A stretch of DNA of 64,000 bases. It comes from Fluctibacter halophilus (lineage in GTDB: Bacteria > Pseudomonadota > Gammaproteobacteria > Enterobacterales > Alteromonadaceae). Position numbers and translations under genes: made by a program. The stretch covers positions 372,001 through 436,000 of the forward strand of contig NZ_JAJEWP010000002.1 of the NCBI RefSeq assembly GCF_020687825.1, in the 5' to 3' direction. The notes beneath the pieces were generated by a model. It worked only from the letters and a program-made list of their open reading frames with translations, was not told where the DNA came from and made no database searches. This document shows, in pieces, positions 35,394-44,613 of this stretch; the stretch's first letter is position 1, and each line of letters begins with the position of its first letter.

Positions 35394-35465
35394 ATGGGAT
35401 TGCAGCAAGAAGTCGACAAGCGCCGCACCTTTGCGATCATTTCTCACCCCGACTTGAACCGGTAA
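35394..35465 (+). pseudogene. prfC: Orphan 5' fragment of host prfC left by the integration
   Basis: Reads [20 protein letters not shown] and then diverges to LNR and a stop. The stretch [12 protein letters not shown] is the start of peptide chain release factor 3, cut exactly where the mobile element begins. The intact gene continues at 60599 with a different N terminus. This is the layout left by elements of the SXT/R391 type. Confidence 0.92.
35421..35453 (+). other. Left attachment region (attL) in prfC
   Basis: This 33-bp prfC stretch aligns with 60635-60667 at 26 of 33 positions, with mismatches at codon wobble positions. Strand exchange must lie within it, but no identical run longer than five bases exists, so the core cannot be fixed. 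Confidence 0.7.
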
Positions 35466-35582
35466 GACAACTTAAGCCACCTAAAGACAGAAATATTAAT
35501 AAAAACAAAATGTTATAAGACGTCTTGGGTTGTCATATTGACCATCAAAGCCTACTTTTGCCACCCTGAGTCACAGGAAATG

Positions 35583-35638
35583 GGTACAAATTTGGGTACA
35601 AATTCTTGTGTGCAAAGGGCTTAAAAAAATTTTGTACC
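35583..35638. promoter_or_regulatory. Integrase arm-type sites near the left end
   Basis: GGTACAAA occurs at 35583-35590 and 35595-35602 (12-bp phase), with an inverted copy TTTGTACC at 35631-35638, all between attL and the integrase start. The same 12-bp-phased pair sits near the right end. The inverted copy may let the integrase control its own promoter. Confidence 0.65.
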
Positions 35639-35672
35639 TTTTCTTAGTTTTCAATAACTTAGAGGAAAGGGT

Positions 35673-36944
35673 ATGGCACTTACTGAATCGTGGTTAAAAG
35701 CGCAGTACGGTAAATCAAAAACCAAAGAGCTTGTTAAAGCTGATCGTGATGGGCTATGCGCTCGCGTATCTCCAAAGGGTAAAGTGACCTATTCGTTGCG
35801 GTACTACTACAACGGTAGCCGAAAACGGATTGACTTAGGTTCCTATCCGTTAATGTCACTCAAAGAAGCCAGAGTCGAGGCGCTCAGGCTTCGTAAAAAG
35901 CTAGAAGAGGGGCATGATCCAAAGATCGTTCGCCAGCTTGAGAAGCAGGCTATTATCGCCGCTGAATCGCTGTCAGGGCTTTTTGACCTTTGGTATGACT
36001 CATACTGCATAAAGAACAAAAAAGGCCATCATGAGATCAAGCGAAGCTTTGAGCTTCATGTATTCCCTAAACTCGGTTCACTGCCTGCCGAGCGCATCAC
36101 TTTGCATGCGTGGCTCGATCTACTAGAGCCAATAGCGAACAAGCGCCCAGCCATCGCCGAGCGTTTGCTGGTAAACACCAAGCAGCTCTATAAGTTTGCG
36201 GTGAAGCGAAAGCTGGTTCCAGTCAATCCGCTCGCGGACATCTTCGCTAAAGAAGACCTGCAAATTCAGAAACGCTCAGTAGACCGTTGTCTGTCTGACG
36301 AAGAAATTAAAATGCTATGGCTTGCTGTTGATTACTCACGTATCACGCCGAAGAACAAGCTCTTCGTTAAGCTATGCCTCATCTATGGATGCCGCAATGG
36401 AGAGTTAAGACAGGCCGAGAAGAAGCACTTCGATTTTGACGCTAGTGTCTGGACGATCCCGCCGGAAAATCACAAGCTTGGCAAGAAAAGTAAAAAGCCG
36501 TTACTGAGGCCAATTACTCCTACGATTAAAGGTTATTTGAAACAGGCTTTTGAGCTGAGTGCTGGGAGCCCTTATGTCTTTACAAATGATGGAACGACTG
36601 AAATGCTTGGAATGAGAGCACCGCTCGCCATCCCATATAATATTCTCCAGTACTTACGCAGGCACGAAAACTACGAAATGCCGCACTTTTCTATGCATGA
36701 TTTGCGCAGAACGATGAGAACAAATCTTTCCAATGGCATTACAGATTTTGTCACCGCAGAGGTAATGCTTGGCCACGCTGTTGGTAGCTCTGTTGCAAGG
36801 GTCTATGACCATTATGATTATCTCAAAGAGCAAGCAGAAGCTTATGAAAAGTGGTGTCGTAAGTTACATGAAATGGTCGGTGAAGAACTTCCAGAACCAT
36901 TGAATGACAATGTGGTGGAGATGAGAGGGCGCAGAACTGCATAA
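35673..36944 (+). CDS. int: Tyrosine integrase of the SXT/P4 type
   Basis: A 423-residue integrase with the DUF4102 arm-binding N terminus (LVKADRDGLCARVSPKGKVTYSLRYYYNG in substance, residues 20-48), then a core-binding and a catalytic domain. The catalytic residues are Arg241 (CRNGELRQ), His342 and Arg345 (HDLRRT), His368 (MLGHAV) and Tyr378 (RVYDHYDY). Its sequence resembles the SXT/R391 integrase closely by recall (same start MALT.., KKGHHEI.RSFELHVFP, GCRNGELRQ). The prfC target agrees with that. It is the first gene at the left end. Confidence 0.93.
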   Translation: MALTESWLKAQYGKSKTKELVKADRDGLCARVSPKGKVTYSLRYYYNGSRKRIDLGSYPLMSLKEARVEALRLRKKLEEGHDPKIVRQLEKQAIIAAESLSGLFDLWYDSYCIKNKKGHHEIKRSFELHVFPKLGSLPAERITLHAWLDLLEPIANKRPAIAERLLVNTKQLYKFAVKRKLVPVNPLADIFAKEDLQIQKRSVDRCLSDEEIKMLWLAVDYSRITPKNKLFVKLCLIYGCRNGELRQAEKKHFDFDASVWTIPPENHKLGKKSKKPLLRPITPTIKGYLKQAFELSAGSPYVFTNDGTTEMLGMRAPLAIPYNILQYLRRHENYEMPHFSMHDLRRTMRTNLSNGITDFVTAEVMLGHAVGSSVARVYDHYDYLKEQAEAYEKWCRKLHEMVGEELPEPLNDNVVEMRGRRTA

Positions 36945-36948
36945 AGAT

Positions 36949-36970
36949 GGGGTGCGATGCACCCCGTTTA
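36949..36970. terminator. Hairpin between convergent int and excisionase-like genes
   Basis: GGGGTGC-GAT-GCACCCC is a perfect 7-bp stem followed by GTTTA. It lies between the int stop and the stop of the convergent gene and probably ends both; the T tract is weak. Confidence 0.5.
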
Positions 36971-36973
36971 GTT

Positions 36974-37240
36974 TCAGTGGAAATTGTTGTCTTCAGGCTC
37001 TTCTCTGCTTCGGCTAATTTCCTCCTGCTCATTTAAGAAGCGATCAATCGAAGTCAGCTCCCGTTGTCTGGCATCCCATAGCTCAACATCTTTCTTAAGC
37101 CAAAGGTTTGAGCTGCCAGCCATCTTAATCGCTGGAGCAGGAAACGGATTGTCAGGTTTGTTCATTCGACGAAAAATCGTTCTTGATGAAACTCTATATC
37201 TGTCGGCCAAGTCTTTTGTGTTCAGGTAAATATCGGTCAT
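36974..37240 (-). CDS. AlpA/excisionase-like DNA-binding protein
   Basis: An 88-residue protein with a winged-helix excisionase-type domain (DIYLNTKDLADRYRVSSRTIFRRMN, then LWLKKDVELWDARQ), as in AlpA/Xis regulators. Next to int it is the obvious candidate for the recombination directionality factor, or a regulator of int. ATG 37240 follows GAGAAAG. The C-terminal tail is acidic. Confidence 0.75.
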   Translation of the reverse strand: MTDIYLNTKDLADRYRVSSRTIFRRMNKPDNPFPAPAIKMAGSSNLWLKKDVELWDARQRELTSIDRFLNEQEEISRSREEPEDNNFH

Positions 37241-37252
37241 GGTCTTTCTCCA

Positions 37253-37471
37253 TTAATGGTAAGTGATGTCGCTATGTTTTTGGGCTTTATCAAGGGCTTC
37301 TTGCTCATCAAGAAACTCATCAATTAGTGTTTGCCTGTCTTTGGGGATTTGACATGGCATTGGCTTTGTCCGTGATACGCTAACGCCACACTCCAAACAG
37401 TGGAGGCCAAGGCACAAGACGCAGCGATCACAATGGCAGGCGTAATGGTGAATTTGGCAGTTCTTAGCCAT
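37253..37471 (-). CDS. Small cysteine-rich protein of unknown function
   Basis: A 72-residue protein with many Cys and His in its first half (KNCQIHHYACHCDRCVLCLGLHCLECGVS), suggesting metal binding. ATG 37471 has a strong AAAGGAG site and overlaps the upstream gene by 8 bases. I do not recognise a family. It is the last gene of the coupling-protein operon before the excisionase-like gene. Confidence 0.6.
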   Translation of the reverse strand: MAKNCQIHHYACHCDRCVLCLGLHCLECGVSVSRTKPMPCQIPKDRQTLIDEFLDEQEALDKAQKHSDITYH

Positions 37472-37862
37472 GCTTGTTCTCCTTTGTTTCGAATGTAGTC
37501 GAGGAATTGAAGATAACGCTCTCAATAGCTTTTCTGGTTTTTTGTAAACGAGGCATAAAACCTGTGATGGCATCGTCGTTGGAATAGCTCTTTGATGTGA
37601 TGCTCAGTGTTCCAATAAACCAGAAAGTAACGGGTACAATTGTCATTGTGAAAAGGCAGACATACTTCTCTTCCTCAAATAAATACTGACTGTATTCTTT
37701 GAGCAGTAAGTAACTGCCTATAGCTAACGGAAGTGAAAACCAGAACAGAGGGCGCTTGATAGTGATGCGCTCAATGTCTCGAATTCGGTACGAGCGTCTA
37801 GCGGTTCTAAATAGGGTCGAGCTAACCAGCAAGCGACCAGACTGATAAATAACATCGCTCAT
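37464..37862 (-). CDS. Membrane protein, possibly DUF6232-like
   Basis: A 132-residue protein. A soluble start (VIYQSGRLLVSSTLFRTARRSYRIRDIERITI) resembles the PH-like beginning of DUF6232-type proteins, followed by two hydrophobic helices (about 39-56 and 68-86) and a polar tail. Family placement is from memory and tentative. It abuts or overlaps its neighbours, so it belongs to the coupling-protein operon. Confidence 0.6.
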   Translation of the reverse strand: MSDVIYQSGRLLVSSTLFRTARRSYRIRDIERITIKRPLFWFSLPLAIGSYLLLKEYSQYLFEEEKYVCLFTMTIVPVTFWFIGTLSITSKSYSNDDAITGFMPRLQKTRKAIESVIFNSSTTFETKENKHG

Positions 37863-38380
37863 TATTTTTCTCCCGTTAGTAAATCAATGAAGAAATTCAT
37901 CTGCTTTTTTACTTGTTGCTGATATTGCTCTTGCGCCTCTTGTTCAAGTTGGCGCTTTTTATTAGCAAGAGCTTCCATGCGAGCTTTTTCAGCGACCAGC
38001 CTTTCTTGCTCTAGTGCTTTAGCTTCCATAGCTCTTTGCTTTTGCCTTGCTTGGCTTACGCCGCACGTTTCATCAAGGCTGGCTTCAGCAATGAGCTGCT
38101 TTTCTTTGTATTGCTGATCAAAGTGTTTGAAGGTCGCGGTATAAAGCGCTGCTTCTACACGGCCAGTGTTCAAAATGGCTGAAGCCATATTTTCTTGAAT
38201 ACACTTGCCAACGCTTTCTGGAAGTTTGTTAGCGAGGTGGAAGTCTCTGTACTGTATGGGTGTATCTACCATTAGTACGCGAGGAGTTAAGGTCGAATAG
38301 TGCAAGCCGTACCAAACTCCCACACTCATCATTACTGGAAATAACCAGTCGGCTGTTTTCTCAATCACTACTTGGTACAT
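37862..38380 (-). CDS. Membrane-anchored coiled-coil protein of the mobilization operon
   Basis: A 172-residue protein with one N-terminal hydrophobic helix (about 9-27), a middle domain with Cys (GKCIQEN and DETCGVS), and a long charged coiled coil (about 110-160, AMEAKALEQERLVAEKARMEAL). No family is recognised. It is contiguous with the genes on both sides and so probably assists the coupling protein at the membrane. Confidence 0.6.
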   Translation of the reverse strand: MYQVVIEKTADWLFPVMMSVGVWYGLHYSTLTPRVLMVDTPIQYRDFHLANKLPESVGKCIQENMASAILNTGRVEAALYTATFKHFDQQYKEKQLIAEASLDETCGVSQARQKQRAMEAKALEQERLVAEKARMEALANKKRQLEQEAQEQYQQQVKKQMNFFIDLLTGEK

Positions 38381-38686
38381 TTAGAAAGCCTCCGTAACAT
38401 CGTTAATTAAATTTTTTGGCGATACGTCTAACTTTCTAAAAGCGAGCCAGTGGCAGCTATACGACGTGTTGCGGCTATAAAATCCTCCGAAGGCATCGAG
38501 GTATGCACAGCGATAGCCTTCATCGGCAATAAGAAGCGCGGGGATACCTTGGGTTACTAGACCCCAGACAAGAAAGGCTGGTACTAATCCACCGGTTAGT
38601 GCCCACAGAGCATTCAGTGGCTTTAGAATAATGTTGGCCGCTGGCAGCTCGGTAGGTTTTGAATAATGAACAGTTACACGTTTCAT
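38381..38686 (-). CDS. Small membrane protein downstream of the coupling protein
   Basis: A 101-residue protein with a hydrophobic stretch (about 25-50, NALWALTGGLVPAFLVWGLVTQGIPALLI) and a Cys-containing C-terminal part. It overlaps the coupling-protein gene by four bases. Function unknown; co-translation implies a role in transfer. Confidence 0.6.
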   Translation of the reverse strand: MKRVTVHYSKPTELPAANIILKPLNALWALTGGLVPAFLVWGLVTQGIPALLIADEGYRCAYLDAFGGFYSRNTSYSCHWLAFRKLDVSPKNLINDVTEAF

Positions 38687-40383
38687 GTTCTTGCCTCCCG
38701 ATATGAGATGGATACCTTGGGATTAAGCGGAAGTTTTCCGCCCTCCAATGGGTTATCATCGAGTATCGCGTGCCATTCAGGGACGTGATGATAAGGAAGG
38801 CGCTTGCATCGAATAGGGGGTAAGCCATGCTTGGAGATAAGGATGATTTGTTCATCCTCACCTAAGCGTAATAGCTCCTCTGGCATTAGGAGAGGCCGAC
38901 CAGATTCTGATGTAGAGTTTTTTAAATCAGACCAAGGAGAAGTTTTGTCTTCCCCTAAACTGTGACTCTTCACGGTTGTTTGACCGATTGAATCCGATAT
39001 TTCCTTGGCTTCCTGATAAGACGTAATGCTATTGAACTGCTTTAAATCACATTGGCTGTAAATGGTCTCAGTCTGTTCCTCACCGTTGACTCGTCGTGAT
39101 TCCGATTTGGCTTGGAAAGCAGATCGAGTTCTAAAACCATTGCCTCTTAGGGCTGTCATATCTGCTGCGAATCCAGGCAATGGCATGTTGGTGGCCTCGT
39201 CGAGGCAAAAGAAAACTGGAATGTTGCCATCAACCTTGAAGAGCGCCTTAATCGCCATTTTAGTGACTAATCCTAGCCATGGAGCGTAAACGTCTTTACG
39301 GTCATGGCGAGCCATGATGTAAACTGTAGTTGGTTCTCGTTTTAACGATTCAAAAGTAAAATCCGAAGCAGATACTGAATCAGCTAATGGTGAACTGGGT
39401 GAAAATGGTGAGAGGGCTTGCAGCGCGCCACTTCTGAAGCTCGCAAAATGATCGTCGGTTGCCGCTAAAATATCGGATGCGCGAGTTGATAGCTCTCCAC
39501 AAAGAACATCCAGCTTTTTTGCTTCCTCTAACGTCTCTTTTAATTGCTCGGCATTTCCAATAACACGAAATAGCTCGGGGAAAATGCAGCTTGAGGGAGC
39601 GGAACAGGCGAAGAACAACATCGCAGTAATAATCTGATCACGAGCACCTTGTCGAAAATAAAAATTCCCATCATCTCCTTTACTTGGTTCTGGAACCAAT
39701 AGCAGCGCCACTTCAGTTGCATCCGCAACAGCGAATTTATTCAGTGGCTTATGCGAGATATCATCAATGACCCCTTGGAGTGGATTAAAACGTGTATTGC
39801 CGAGGTTGTATAAATTATCTGGGTTTAAAAAGACTACCTTGTGGCCATGTTTTTCTGCGCACAATTTGGATGTCATGTAGCCGTGCTCGCCCTTAAGGTC
39901 AGTAACGACCATTGAAGCGGCTTGGCTATTACCTCTGCCATCTGGAATTCGATAGCCATGGGCAAGAATTCCACCAATAACTAGGCTTTTGCCGCTTCCA
40001 GCCGGAGCCACATTTAGCGCATGAGTCGGGGTATAAAACAAAGGGCCATGTTCATCGATGCCAATTGGAATACCATTATTGGGATCGTAAAGGTTGGCTG
40101 CTTTTTTCTGTTCAAACGTCGCATAAACTGTATTGCCATGAATATCTGATGGCGTTTCATTTTGATACCTAAGTTGAGCTTGATACTTTCCATACTCATA
40201 AGCTGTCCAAGTACTCTTCAAGTTCTTGATCAGCATGAGTACGCCAACAAATAAATACACATATGTAATCCAGTGCAAGCTGTCTTTGTGGTTGTATAAA
40301 GCAATGCTGAGCACGCCCCAGAAAACCACCCATACCAAATTATTTAAAACCTGCCGTTGATGTTGAGTTGATAGGGATTTCAT
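38683..40383 (-). CDS. VirD4/TraG-type conjugative coupling ATPase
   Basis: A 566-residue type IV coupling protein. It has two N-terminal membrane helices (about 14-30 and 38-54), Walker A APAGSGKS at 126-133 and Walker B VFFCLDEA at 390-397, with the family stretch MVVTDLKGEHGYMTSK between. It would link the relaxase-DNA complex to a type IV secretion channel. No channel genes are present, so it must dock to a channel supplied by another element. It overlaps genes on both sides by four bases. Confidence 0.92.
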   Translation of the reverse strand: MKSLSTQHQRQVLNNLVWVVFWGVLSIALYNHKDSLHWITYVYLFVGVLMLIKNLKSTWTAYEYGKYQAQLRYQNETPSDIHGNTVYATFEQKKAANLYDPNNGIPIGIDEHGPLFYTPTHALNVAPAGSGKSLVIGGILAHGYRIPDGRGNSQAASMVVTDLKGEHGYMTSKLCAEKHGHKVVFLNPDNLYNLGNTRFNPLQGVIDDISHKPLNKFAVADATEVALLLVPEPSKGDDGNFYFRQGARDQIITAMLFFACSAPSSCIFPELFRVIGNAEQLKETLEEAKKLDVLCGELSTRASDILAATDDHFASFRSGALQALSPFSPSSPLADSVSASDFTFESLKREPTTVYIMARHDRKDVYAPWLGLVTKMAIKALFKVDGNIPVFFCLDEATNMPLPGFAADMTALRGNGFRTRSAFQAKSESRRVNGEEQTETIYSQCDLKQFNSITSYQEAKEISDSIGQTTVKSHSLGEDKTSPWSDLKNSTSESGRPLLMPEELLRLGEDEQIILISKHGLPPIRCKRLPYHHVPEWHAILDDNPLEGGKLPLNPKVSISYREART

Positions 40384-41528
40384 TCGTCATCCCCTTTAGT
40401 CAAATCTTTATTAAGCTGGATAATGCGCTTGATGGCTGTAACAAGTGTTTCTAAGCTCTTGAGGCTTACAGTACTTTCTTCAATTGGCTCGGCAATGGTC
40501 TGCCTATGTTTTGCCCATTGAGCCCAGACCAAAAAGATGGGAGAAACTTCCAGCAGGATCACCATTAATGCGATTGACCAGCCATTGGCTATATAAAGAA
40601 CTGACAGGTAGATTGGGGAGCTCACGCGCCATTCAGGCGGTTGTTCAATTTTTATATCTTGCTCCTCCAACGCTGCAATAATGCTTTCCGAAATGATTCC
40701 CATCTCTCTGTTTACACGCGCCATATGGGTTGCTTGATCACGGTCATGTGTGGAAACCATGGTCTGCTCAAAACCGCTGAGCATGGTTTTTACCTGAAGT
40801 GCTAGGTTCTGCTCCGATAATGTCTGAAAGTCGGTGAAGAAGTTGCGTTGCGCTTTGGTGTATGCTTCCAGTCCGTCAAATGGCGAACCATTTACCGGAA
40901 TTGCTCTACGCATCCGTTGGATTTGGATATTTGCGCTATCCAATAGCGAATTGATATTGATTTCTGATTGAATAAGAAGGTCAGAAATGCCGTTGAGCTT
41001 GTCTTTACCTTCGATAATCCGGCGGTATATCTCACCGCGACCACCAACACCAGTAACGAGGCCGTTCTCTTCACTTTTTGCTAAGTCTTCAAGAGAGCCA
41101 ACTTTACTTCGTACAACATCTTTGAAGAGCAGTATGCGATTAGCAGATTTTGCTGCATGGTTGATCGAATTTTGAGCATCTACGATTCCTTCTTCCATAT
41201 GAAGGCGGTAAGCTGTGTTGTGATAGACGTATACGAAGCTAGCCATACCGGAAACAAGCACAGCGAAGATCGGCGTCAATATATGAACCGCCCAAAGGCG
41301 CTTATCACGATATAGAGGGTCAATGGTGATGAATATAGTCTCTTGTATTTTCCAGAGGCCATATAGAACAATGCCAACAACGATGGCTATTAGCCAACAG
41401 ATAGCATGCTGCCAGAAGGTTTCGGCTCCCATAATCAGCTCCATACCTAATGCGCCGGTTATGGTGCCAACTATGATCAGCGGTATAGTAATAAGCTTAA
41501 AAAGCCTCGATTGGTTTTGATTTGTCAT
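40380..41528 (-). CDS. Multi-pass membrane protein with periplasmic coiled coil, first gene of coupling operon
   Basis: A 382-residue protein with three or four hydrophobic helices. Two lie near the N terminus (about 12-58), one at about 84-108 and one near 315-340, enclosing a long helical domain (about 115-300). It is the first gene of the leftward operon and overlaps the coupling-protein gene by four bases. I do not recognise the family. A partner of the coupling protein at the inner membrane is the natural guess. Confidence 0.6.
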   Translation of the reverse strand: MTNQNQSRLFKLITIPLIIVGTITGALGMELIMGAETFWQHAICWLIAIVVGIVLYGLWKIQETIFITIDPLYRDKRLWAVHILTPIFAVLVSGMASFVYVYHNTAYRLHMEEGIVDAQNSINHAAKSANRILLFKDVVRSKVGSLEDLAKSEENGLVTGVGGRGEIYRRIIEGKDKLNGISDLLIQSEININSLLDSANIQIQRMRRAIPVNGSPFDGLEAYTKAQRNFFTDFQTLSEQNLALQVKTMLSGFEQTMVSTHDRDQATHMARVNREMGIISESIIAALEEQDIKIEQPPEWRVSSPIYLSVLYIANGWSIALMVILLEVSPIFLVWAQWAKHRQTIAEPIEESTVSLKSLETLVTAIKRIIQLNKDLTKGDDE

Positions 41529-41642
41529 AGCTTTTCTCCTGATGCCTATAATTGACGTTCAGGATTTATGCTATTGATATGAGCCAAATATACTCGGCAC
41601 ATATCGCGTCCAAAACTCGTAGAAATTCCGTAAACTGTTTAA

Positions 41643-42608
41643 ATGGTGAACAATTTGGAAGGGTTTAAACCATATCTTGTACAGAAAGGGGGTTCCCCTG
41701 AACGCAGAAATGAGTTCTATCGTAGAAACGATCGTGATTATCAAGACGCTTTAGTCGAAGTTTTTCGTCAAACTATTAGGGAGTTGAAAGGAACTGAGCT
41801 TGGAAGACCTGTCCGTATCCTTCAAGAGATGGCTACGTTCAGTGCAGACGTGCATTCTGAATTAGAGCAGCGTTTTACGAATATGTTGGATAATGTCAGA
41901 AGGGGGAAAAGCAAAGGTATTGGTGACCCTGAGTTTTTTGAGCTGATGGAAAGCTTTGTGTGGAAGCATCGACCAGAAAATATTCGAGGTTTAAGAGCTG
42001 GCTCTCTTGTTAAACACTTAGGGAATGCAATATCAGTTTTTATAAGTCCCAACGAATATGATCGCGCATTAGCAATACGATACGAAAGTGATATTGAGTA
42101 CATTCCTGAGCGCCCTTTAGAATCTGGAGTGCCACCACTAGAGGAGGGAGTGGTTTATAGAGCTGCATATCTTACTTCCTTTGATCAGGAGCCAGTTAAA
42201 TGGAGTGAGTTATCTGGCAGATTTAAGCTGAAAACAACGCAGTCACAGGAGGAGATAGATAATAGTTATTTTGCCATCAAGAAGTTAAAAGGAAATCCAT
42301 ACGATTTTGTGATCTCGTTTAATGAGGCTACAGGTAATCAAATTCATTATGGAGTCCATTTGCCACAGCGAAATTTGATTTTGTTGAAGTCCTTTAGAAC
42401 TAACTTCCCTGTTTATGTTGATTATTCATTGAGTACGAAAAACTCTTATAGCAAAGACACTTCTCGTCACCCGCGATCCCATACGATTATAAAAAACTAT
42501 TTTGAACCGCTTGGGGAGTGCGATGTTGACCCAAGCTATTCCAATCCAAAAGAAGTCGCCTATGCAAAGCAGCGAGCTAACGAAATATTTACTAATTTTG
42601 GTTTTTAA
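41643..42608 (+). CDS. Unrecognised 321-residue cargo protein
   Basis: A 321-residue soluble protein with no motif I can name. It is AT-richer than the chromosome. It reads divergently from the coupling operon and is followed 20 bases later by the ankyrin-type gene, suggesting a two-gene unit. An effector or defence role is possible from position only. Confidence 0.6.
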   Translation: MVNNLEGFKPYLVQKGGSPERRNEFYRRNDRDYQDALVEVFRQTIRELKGTELGRPVRILQEMATFSADVHSELEQRFTNMLDNVRRGKSKGIGDPEFFELMESFVWKHRPENIRGLRAGSLVKHLGNAISVFISPNEYDRALAIRYESDIEYIPERPLESGVPPLEEGVVYRAAYLTSFDQEPVKWSELSGRFKLKTTQSQEEIDNSYFAIKKLKGNPYDFVISFNEATGNQIHYGVHLPQRNLILLKSFRTNFPVYVDYSLSTKNSYSKDTSRHPRSHTIIKNYFEPLGECDVDPSYSNPKEVAYAKQRANEIFTNFGF

Positions 42609-42628
42609 TTGATTTAATTGGGTGATAT

Positions 42629-43048
42629 ATGGCACTACCTCAGAAGTGGCAATACAAGGATGAAGGGACTAATGGAATGGAACCGTGTATTTTGCGTGCG
42701 GCAGAGCGAGGCGACATAGAGGAAGCTCTGTCTGCAATGAAAGGTAGACCAGACTGTATAAACGATACTGATGATCTTGGAATGAATGCGTTGCAGGTTG
42801 CTATCGTTTCAATGCGTACTGATTTTGGGCTTTTCCTGCTAAATAATACGGAGGTATCCTCGTTTATCTGTTTACATGAGGATGACCAAGGCCGTAATGC
42901 CTATATGCTGGCGCTTATGGGCGGTGCGCCAAAACTCAGAGAGGCGCTTGATGAGAGAATCCGAAAAGAATACGGTTTATGGTGGGAGCTTGAAGATAAA
43001 AAAGACGCCGAACTAGAGGCTGCTAATCCAAAGCCACCGACTCCATGA
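42629..43048 (+). CDS. Ankyrin-repeat-like small protein
   Basis: A 139-residue protein with ankyrin-type repeats: CILRAAERGDIEEALSAMKG, then DLGMNALQVAIVSMRTDFGLFLLNN and DQGRNAYMLALMGGAPKLREALD. The C terminus is acidic/basic mixed. It probably binds another protein, plausibly the product of the preceding gene. It converges with the second recombinase gene with one base between the stops. Confidence 0.7.
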   Translation: MALPQKWQYKDEGTNGMEPCILRAAERGDIEEALSAMKGRPDCINDTDDLGMNALQVAIVSMRTDFGLFLLNNTEVSSFICLHEDDQGRNAYMLALMGGAPKLREALDERIRKEYGLWWELEDKKDAELEAANPKPPTP

Positions 43049-43049
43049 T

Positions 43050-44342
43050 TTAGGTTAAATCGAAACAAATCATATCTAGCCACTTCTTTTTCTGCTCTAG
43101 GCTTGGCCCATCGCCGTAGCGTGGGCGAGCATACTTGTGACCCATAAGCGCAGCCTGAACCTTTTCTGGCGGCTCTACCGCTGTCAAACGATCCTCAAAA
43201 CTATGTCGCAAGCTATATATTGAATGCTCGGTTGTGGGCAATAAACCATGATTGCGCAAAAAGCCGTTTAGGTTTGCAGATAGTTGATCAGCTTTCCTGT
43301 AATAATGCTCAAATCCTTGCGGTAAATTTTGGAAAGCAAATAACGAAGCGCCAACCAATGGTATCTGCCTTTCGCTTTGAGCCGTTTTAAGTGCTTTGTC
43401 TTTTGCAGGTCGTATAAAGATATACGGAATAGGTGCATCAAGCCTGATATCTCCATTGGAGGCATCTAAACCTAGTAGCTCAGAAGGGCGAGCGCCAGTG
43501 TCTGCCATCGCAAATAAGAAAAGCTTCGCCTCTGGATGCAGCCCATCCAAATTTTTTATATTTAGCAGGTTATCCCTAATGTGGCTCGTTTCGAAAGGGG
43601 GGCGAGTGCTGGCACGGTTTGCAAATCTAACCCTTGAAAACAAGTAGCTGATATCGATGTCCAGTTTTTGATCATCACGGGCGAAAGCAAACAGTGATCT
43701 CAAGTGAGAAAAGTCTTTGTTTGCAGAGCTGGGTGATAAACCTTCGTTTTCTATCCTACCAAACCACCATTCCCTGAGGCCGAGGATATGATCACGGGTT
43801 ACTTTGTCAATCGGCATGTCAGAATATAGTGATACAAGGTTATCAACTGCTTTAAGGCGCGGGTTCTTCCACTTTTTAATCTGATGGGCGCTTTTATTAG
43901 TCATGTCTGCCCTGTAGTAGTCGCAGAATCTGTTCAAGGTTTCCCTTATGGTCGGTGCAGTAGAACTATGCTTTCCTAATACAGCTTCTACTTTCTCCTG
44001 TTCGCTCGATACGACTGGTTGGATTGTGTTGAGCCTGCTTACTAATTCGGAGCTGCCCGCGCTAATAATCTGATCCATCGTCAAATACGGAAAACCATGT
44101 GCTTGTGCAATTTCTTTGGCTTGTTCTAATTTGCTTTCGGCCTCTTCGTGTCCGTTTGAACGCAAATCAGACCACAGTGAATCCAACTGAGTGTTTAATA
44201 GGGTGGCACGTTGTTTGGCCATGGTCATGGAATCTGTCTTTAGTGAAAGTTGAACGAAGTCGCCATCATAAAATCGCGCAATATCTTTCGGTATACGCCG
44301 CTTGTAATGAAACCAATTTCCCCGTCTAAATAAATACTCCAT
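43050..44342 (-). CDS. Second tyrosine recombinase (DUF6538-type)
   Basis: A 430-residue site-specific recombinase. The N terminus (MEYLFRRGNWFHYKRRIPKDI) is of the DUF6538 integrase kind. The catalytic region shows ADTGARPSELLGLD (Arg), YSLRHSFEDRL (Arg, with Tyr where the first His of the box is usual), MGHKYARPRYGDG (His and likely nucleophile Tyr). It is distinct from the end-located integrase. No obvious attachment repeats surround it, so it may be cargo or a remnant of a nested element. Confidence 0.85.
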   Translation of the reverse strand: MEYLFRRGNWFHYKRRIPKDIARFYDGDFVQLSLKTDSMTMAKQRATLLNTQLDSLWSDLRSNGHEEAESKLEQAKEIAQAHGFPYLTMDQIISAGSSELVSRLNTIQPVVSSEQEKVEAVLGKHSSTAPTIRETLNRFCDYYRADMTNKSAHQIKKWKNPRLKAVDNLVSLYSDMPIDKVTRDHILGLREWWFGRIENEGLSPSSANKDFSHLRSLFAFARDDQKLDIDISYLFSRVRFANRASTRPPFETSHIRDNLLNIKNLDGLHPEAKLFLFAMADTGARPSELLGLDASNGDIRLDAPIPYIFIRPAKDKALKTAQSERQIPLVGASLFAFQNLPQGFEHYYRKADQLSANLNGFLRNHGLLPTTEHSIYSLRHSFEDRLTAVEPPEKVQAALMGHKYARPRYGDGPSLEQKKKWLDMICFDLT

Positions 44343-44613
44343 GTGGCCTAAATGTTCCCAAAATGTATAACAAATTTAACCCAATAACCCATAAGGAATG
44401 GTTAAAGAAAGGTCAAATATAAGTGGGAATTCAACTATATCAGTGACTTAGCATTTATGATGGGATGTTCATTGCAGGGGAAAATGGCGGACACGGTGAA
44501 AATCAATACAGTCGAAAATACCGCACCAAGTTATTGTAAATAATAGATTTAAAAATTACGTAAATCCTAAATGTTCCCAAAAAGTTACCAAAATGTGCGA
44601 CAAAAACTAGCTG

